Positions 60,923-64,000 of a stretch of DNA of 64,000 nt are shown here, in pieces (the first letter of the stretch is position 1; the number at the start of each line of letters is the position of its first letter). This DNA is from Chryseobacterium cucumeris (lineage in GTDB: Bacteria; Bacteroidota; Bacteroidia; Flavobacteriales; Weeksellaceae), in NCBI RefSeq assembly GCF_001593385.1, contig NZ_LUVZ01000001.1, positions 620,001 to 684,000 on the forward strand. Direction: 5' to 3'. Under the pieces are notes generated by a model. It was not told the DNA's origin. It saw only the letters and a list, made by a program, of their open reading frames with translations, and did not search any database. The translations under genes and the position numbers were made by a program.

Positions 60923-60952
60923 AAAAAACCGCCCCGTTTGGGGCGGTTTTTT
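60923..60952. terminator. Strong bidirectional terminator
   Basis: The perfect stem AAAAAACCGCCCC / GGGGCGGTTTTTT with a TTT-containing loop has A and T flanks on both sides. Confidence 0.9.
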
Positions 60953-60991
60953 GTTACCGTCTTACACCATATTATATCTTTCAGTATTTCC

Positions 60992-61020
60992 AAAAAAAGC
61001 CACTCCTTCCGGAGCAGCTT
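60992..61020 (-). terminator. Terminator after the 73-aa protein gene
   Basis: The stem AAGC(TG)CTCC / GGAG(TG)GCTT is followed on the minus strand by seven T residues. Confidence 0.75.
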
Positions 61021-61053
61021 CCGATAACAAAGTTATCTTAACATCGTAAAAAC

Positions 61054-61275
61054 TTATTCTTTAAACAGATCCTCCATCATTTCTTCAAGGATCTTCTTTG
61101 TTTCTTCTTCAATCATTTTCCCTGACTTTTCAACGAGTTCTTCTCTGAATGGTTCACAGCAGGCTTTTATTCCAAAACCTTCATCTGTTTTTACAAATTC
61201 CGGATGCCTACTGTGTTCTTTGCATACTTCAGATTCTATTTCCTTCTTTATCTGGTCGTAATTCAGGTCAAACAT
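61054..61275 (-). CDS. Small cytoplasmic protein of unknown function
   Basis: This is a 73-aa acidic, helical protein with three Cys and two nearby His residues (VCKEHSRHPEF at 17-27 and ACCEPFREEL at 38-47), which could bind a metal. No signal peptide or membrane segment is present. The C-terminal half is a likely amphipathic helix (EKSGKMIEEETKKILEEMM). A clear terminator behind it supports a real gene. The function is unknown; small metal-binding or toxin/antitoxin-like proteins are possible but unsupported. Confidence 0.6.
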   Translation of the reverse strand: MFDLNYDQIKKEIESEVCKEHSRHPEFVKTDEGFGIKACCEPFREELVEKSGKMIEEETKKILEEMMEDLFKE

Positions 61276-61360
61276 ATTTTTTTATCTTGTTCTTTTAAGT
61301 GCATGATAAAGATAGAGGTAATAAAGCCTTGCCGAAATCCGTATTTCTACGGTATTTACA

Positions 61361-61390
61361 AAAACAAAAAACCGTCTTTTTCGGGACGGT
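61361..61390 (-). terminator. Terminator after the 191-aa exported protein gene
   Basis: The perfect stem ACCGTC / GACGGT is followed on the minus strand by TTTTTTGTTTTTG. Confidence 0.8.
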
Positions 61391-61421
61391 ACGATTCAAT
61401 GTAAAAATTAATGTTTATTCT

Positions 61422-61997
61422 TTAGAACTTATCCAGAATTTTCTTGGGTAAGATCTTCACCAGTTCTTTCTTATATTCCTTTTCAAGAATAACAAATTTC
61501 CATGCCTTTTTATCTTTTGAAATCGCACAGGCTTTCATAGCAGCGTTGATGAGATATGAACCTTCGCTGGCGACATATTTCACATTATTTGCTCCGTATT
61601 TGGCTGTCAAAGCACCGTTCATTCTCTTTTTCATATCATCATTTAATGAACTGACATTGCATTTCAGTTTCAAAAAATAAGGGGTAATAGAAAAATATTC
61701 CCCGGTTATGAGTTCAGGCTTTTCAATATTTCCAAACTTCAGATCTTCTACTTCAATTTTCATAAATGGATTATTGTAAGTGATATTCAAAATCTGGGTC
61801 ATTTGCTCTTTTGACACTATGGTGAAGAATTTTGGATATATGCCGCTTACCGCCTGATCTATCTGTTTGGATTGAATGCTGTTGACAAAATAAGTAAGTG
61901 ATTTTTTTATCGCTGGATCGTCAGGATTAGTCTTAGTCTGTGAAAAAGTCTTCATTGACAGCAGAACGAACAGAAACAAAAGTGATTGGGTTTTCAT
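61422..61997 (-). CDS. Exported protein of unknown function
   Basis: This is a 191-aa protein with a signal peptide (MKTQSLLFLFVLLSMKTFSQ). The mature part is alpha/beta with the order helix (AIKKSLTYFVNSIQSKQIDQAVSGIYPKFF), strands, and a lysine-rich C-terminus. The layout is reminiscent of NTF2-like or DUF-type periplasmic proteins, but no family is recognised. Two cysteines (KCNVS, KACAIS) may form a disulfide. It appears to be a single gene with its own terminator. Confidence 0.65.
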   Translation of the reverse strand: MKTQSLLFLFVLLSMKTFSQTKTNPDDPAIKKSLTYFVNSIQSKQIDQAVSGIYPKFFTIVSKEQMTQILNITYNNPFMKIEVEDLKFGNIEKPELITGEYFSITPYFLKLKCNVSSLNDDMKKRMNGALTAKYGANNVKYVASEGSYLINAAMKACAISKDKKAWKFVILEKEYKKELVKILPKKILDKF

Positions 61998-62114
61998 GGC
62001 TGAATGGTTATTATAAAGTTTAAAATTACTTTTACTGGAAAACGGTTAATCTTTCCATATCGTAAAATGTGTCGTAACCTGTATGCCAATCGTTACAGAA
62101 TGTATTTGAGGCCA

Positions 62115-62144
62115 ATAAAAAAGCCATCCTTTCGGACAGCTTTT
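62115..62144 (-). terminator. Terminator after the cyclophilin-FKBP gene
   Basis: The stem AAAAGC(TG)TCC / GGA(TG)GCTTTT with a GAAA loop is followed on the minus strand by TTATTGG. Confidence 0.75.
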
Positions 62145-62165
62145 GATACTATTTTGAAGATTCAA

Positions 62166-63281
62166 TTATTTTACTTTTACAAGCTCAACATCGAAAACCA
62201 ACCATGAGTTTGGCGGGATCACTCCTCCTGCTCCTCTTTCTCCGTAAGCCATTGCAGGCGGGATCAATAATGTAGCAGTTTCACCTTCTTTCAATAACAG
62301 GATACCTTCATCCCATCCTTTGATTACTCTTCCCATTCCGATTGGAATTTCGATAGGTTCGTTTCTCTTGAATGAAGAATCAAACTCAGTTCCGTCTACC
62401 AGTTTACCTGCATAGTGTACAGATACATTGTCACCAGCTTTTGGCGCTTTACCGTCAGCTGTTTTTGTAATTTTATAGTAAAGGCCTGATTCAGTTTTTT
62501 GCATACCAGCTTTCAGGTTTTCAACCAATTTCTCCTGGTTAGCTTTGAATTCTTCTTCTCTTTTTTTCTTTTCAGCTTCTTCTTTAGCGATGAAAGCTTT
62601 ATTGTTTTCTGCGATTTTAGCCTTTCCTTCATTGAAAGTTTTAGCTGCATCATAGTGCTTGTACTCATCACCTTTGCTGAAAACAGAAACTTTTTCTAAA
62701 ACGATATCTGTTTTAGGTTTGTCCTGAGCTCCTTTTTCAACGTTCGCAATCGCATCAATTACCTCACTTCCTTTTACCACTTTTCCGAAGATCGTATGTC
62801 TTCCATCTAACCAAGGTGTAGCTACTTCAGTAATAAAGAATTGAGAACCGTTGGTATTTGGTCCTGAATTCGCCATAGAAAGAATACCTTTCCCTGTGTG
62901 TTTAAGGTCGTTTCTTTCGTCTTCGAATTTATACCCAGGATCTCCCATTCCTGTTCCCTGAGGATCACCTCCCTGGATCATGAAATCTTTGATTACTCTG
63001 TGGAAAATAGTTCCGTCATAGTAAGGAACTCCTTTAGCCTTAGCTTTGTTGTCGATTTTCCCTTCTGCAAGACCGATAAAGTTGGCTACAGTTACTGGTG
63101 CTTTCTTGTCCTCAAACTTCACAATCATGTTACCTTTTGTGGTTTGAAGATTGGCATAAAGTCCGTCATTAAGACCTTCGTAAGTTTCTTTGTCTACGTT
63201 CATTTTTTTATAAATTGGGGTACAACTCATCAGCGAAATACTTGCCGCTGCCAGAATTATATTCTTGTTAAACAATTTCAT
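62166..63281 (-). CDS. Dual-family peptidyl-prolyl isomerase: cyclophilin fused to FKBP, lipoprotein
   Basis: This is a 371-aa lipoprotein (signal ending LMSC20). Residues 40-205 are a cyclophilin domain (YYDGTIFHRVIKDFMIQGGDP with the catalytic Arg, NTNGSQFFIT, WLDGRHTIFG). A charged coiled-coil linker (about 215-262) follows, then an FKBP domain (268-371: VSVHYAGKLVDGTEFDSS, GMGRVIKGWDEGI, PPAMAYGERGAGGVIPPNSWLVFDVEL). Such cyclophilin-FKBP fusions have been described in flavobacteria. It probably folds outer-membrane or secreted proteins in the periplasm. It lies 4 nt after gldI on the same strand, so two isomerases share an operon. Confidence 0.93.
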   Translation of the reverse strand: MKLFNKNIILAAASISLMSCTPIYKKMNVDKETYEGLNDGLYANLQTTKGNMIVKFEDKKAPVTVANFIGLAEGKIDNKAKAKGVPYYDGTIFHRVIKDFMIQGGDPQGTGMGDPGYKFEDERNDLKHTGKGILSMANSGPNTNGSQFFITEVATPWLDGRHTIFGKVVKGSEVIDAIANVEKGAQDKPKTDIVLEKVSVFSKGDEYKHYDAAKTFNEGKAKIAENNKAFIAKEEAEKKKREEEFKANQEKLVENLKAGMQKTESGLYYKITKTADGKAPKAGDNVSVHYAGKLVDGTEFDSSFKRNEPIEIPIGMGRVIKGWDEGILLLKEGETATLLIPPAMAYGERGAGGVIPPNSWLVFDVELVKVK

Positions 63282-63285
63282 GTAT

Positions 63286-63798
63286 TTATAAAGCTTTTAA
63301 TTTTATGATTAATGGAATGTCGTTGTCTATTTTCTTTTCGTCTCCGTAAGTTCCGTAGGCCAAAGAAGACGGTACCAAAAGTGTTACTTCCTCTCCATCA
63401 TGTATAAAACGCAAAGCGTTTTCCACTGCTCTCAGTTCATCAAAGTGTCCGAATCTGGCATCTCTTCTTTCAAAAGGCTGATCGTAGATTTTCGTCTGAT
63501 CAAAATCATACAGATCATAAGAATAGGAAATTGTAGTTTCATCTTTCCTCCTTTCTCTTTGATCATAGCCTTCTACCGTTACCCAATAATTAAGCTGCGT
63601 TGGATAATACTTCACAGACTGACTGCTGATCCAATCCTGAATCTGCCCTCTTTCTATGACATTTAGATTTTTCATCCTGTTCTTAGAAACATCCAGATCT
63701 TTCTGGCTTAAAACCCCACCTACAGGGGGATGTGCCGTCTGTGCGTTTCTGTTACAGCTCAACAGGCTTATGGCTGATATGAAGAGTATTTTTTTCAT
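63286..63798 (-). CDS. gldI: GldI-like lipoprotein, FKBP-type peptidyl-prolyl isomerase of gliding/T9SS
   Basis: This is a 170-aa lipoprotein (signal ending SLLSC15) with a C-terminal FKBP-like half: ETTISYSYDLYDFDQTKIYD, ELRAVENALRFIHDGEEVTLLVPSSLAYGTYGDEKKI and DIPLIIKLKAL. The YGTYGDEKKI-NDIP stretch resembles GldI of Flavobacterium, which is needed for gliding motility and linked to T9SS. The start of the FKBP fold is partly changed, so isomerase activity may be weak. It is the first gene of the operon with the cyclophilin-FKBP fusion, and its presence agrees with the T9SS substrates elsewhere in the window. Confidence 0.82.
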   Translation of the reverse strand: MKKILFISAISLLSCNRNAQTAHPPVGGVLSQKDLDVSKNRMKNLNVIERGQIQDWISSQSVKYYPTQLNYWVTVEGYDQRERRKDETTISYSYDLYDFDQTKIYDQPFERRDARFGHFDELRAVENALRFIHDGEEVTLLVPSSLAYGTYGDEKKIDNDIPLIIKLKAL

Positions 63799-63807
63799 AA
63801 ACTTTTG

Positions 63808-63838
63808 CGAAAATACACATTTCGGGAATCAATTACAA
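63808..63838 (-). promoter_or_regulatory. Promoter of the gldI operon
   Basis: On the minus strand, TTG (63838-63836), a 20-nt spacer and TATTTTCG (63815-63808) differ by one base from TAnnTTTG, 9 nt before the start codon. Confidence 0.45.
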
Positions 63839-63924
63839 AACTTGACACAGAAATATGTGAATGTTGTAACGCATTGATCTTAGCCAAAAACTCTTCGTCT
63901 ATTTTACGTGAATAGGCATATATG

Positions 63925-63949
63925 AAAAAGCCGGGAAAAACCCGGCTTT
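63925..63949 (-). terminator. Terminator of the gene entering from the right edge
   Basis: The perfect stem AAAGCCGGG / CCCGGCTTT with a 5-nt loop is followed on the minus strand by TTCATAT. It lies 21 nt past the partial gene's stop codon. Confidence 0.75.
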
Positions 63950-63970
63950 CATATCGTTATATCAATAGTA

Positions 63971-64000
63971 TTATACTGTTTCCAATACGTGATCTACCAT
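63971..64000 (-). CDS. C-terminal end of an unidentified gene (partial)
   Basis: The last nine codons of a minus-strand frame (ending VDHVLETV) and its TAA at 63971 are visible before the edge. The terminator at 63925 confirms that a real gene ends here. Too little is present to name it. Confidence 0.5.
   Translation of the reverse strand: MVDHVLETV

Noticed and set aside
61339..61352. CCGTA/TACGG hairpin upstream of the 73-aa gene as a terminator
   Set aside because: The T tract is weak and the nearby hairpin at 61361-61390 already serves the gene that ends there.
1..64000. Insertion sequences, phage genes, CRISPR arrays or rRNA operons
   Set aside because: No transposase, integrase, direct-repeat array or rRNA sequence was found on either strand.

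Overview
The window looks like a chromosomal segment of a Bacteroidota bacterium of the family Weeksellaceae, most like Chryseobacterium. The reasons are low G+C, a SusC/SusD polysaccharide locus, four secreted proteins with type IX secretion (T9SS) C-terminal sorting domains, a GldI-type lipoprotein, A-rich translation starts without strong Shine-Dalgarno sequences, and promoters of the Bacteroidota type (TTG, about 20 nt, TAnnTTTG). No rRNA, tRNA, CRISPR array, prophage or insertion sequence was seen. Family assignments come from reading motifs; no database was searched.

Layout. 1-9.2 kb (minus): a cut leucine-rich-repeat protein, a PhoX-like T9SS phosphatase, a 1352-aa T9SS BNR-repeat/PKD/LamG-like protein and a di-haem cytochrome c peroxidase. 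9.4-16.3 kb: a small secreted protein with a nucleoside phosphorylase, an SDR protein co-transcribed with an OhrR-type MarR regulator, a frameshifted small membrane protein, a YadA-head-repeat protein, DNA glycosylase Tag, an amphipathic helical protein and FabI. 16.7-31.3 kb: a beta-glucan utilisation locus. On the minus strand lie susC, susD, GH30, GH3, GH16 and GH30; diverging from susC are an MFS transporter and a Nudix-type transcription regulator; a DUF3472-ricin T9SS protein converges on the locus. Together the genes suggest capture and breakdown of beta-1,3/1,6-glucan (laminarin or fungal wall).

31.4-43.2 kb: glutaryl-CoA dehydrogenase, a T9SS alpha/beta hydrolase, a patatin-Omp85 protein, an AddB-like nuclease with two small exported proteins, RsmG and an M28 peptidase. 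43.4-49.1 kb: aspartate aminotransferase with an M16 protease, then peroxiredoxin, a thioredoxin-like protein and an 82-aa partner. 49.6-60 kb: a BI-1 membrane protein, a small exported protein, acyl-CoA reductase divergent from ferredoxin-serC-serA-DUF1015, and three tandem carboxypeptidase Q-like M28 peptidases, the first of which has lost key catalytic residues. 60-64 kb: a gene-free stretch with a sigma-54-like promoter and a likely small RNA, small hypothetical genes, a cyclophilin-FKBP fusion and gldI.

The least explained parts are the intergenic DNA. A GGCTAAAGCC-type palindromic repeat occurs three times, other inverted-repeat families sit between serC and serA, between the peroxiredoxin and thioredoxin genes and in a 0.5-kb repeat island, and the sigma-54/ncRNA region at 60.1-60.5 kb matches no RNA family I recognise.
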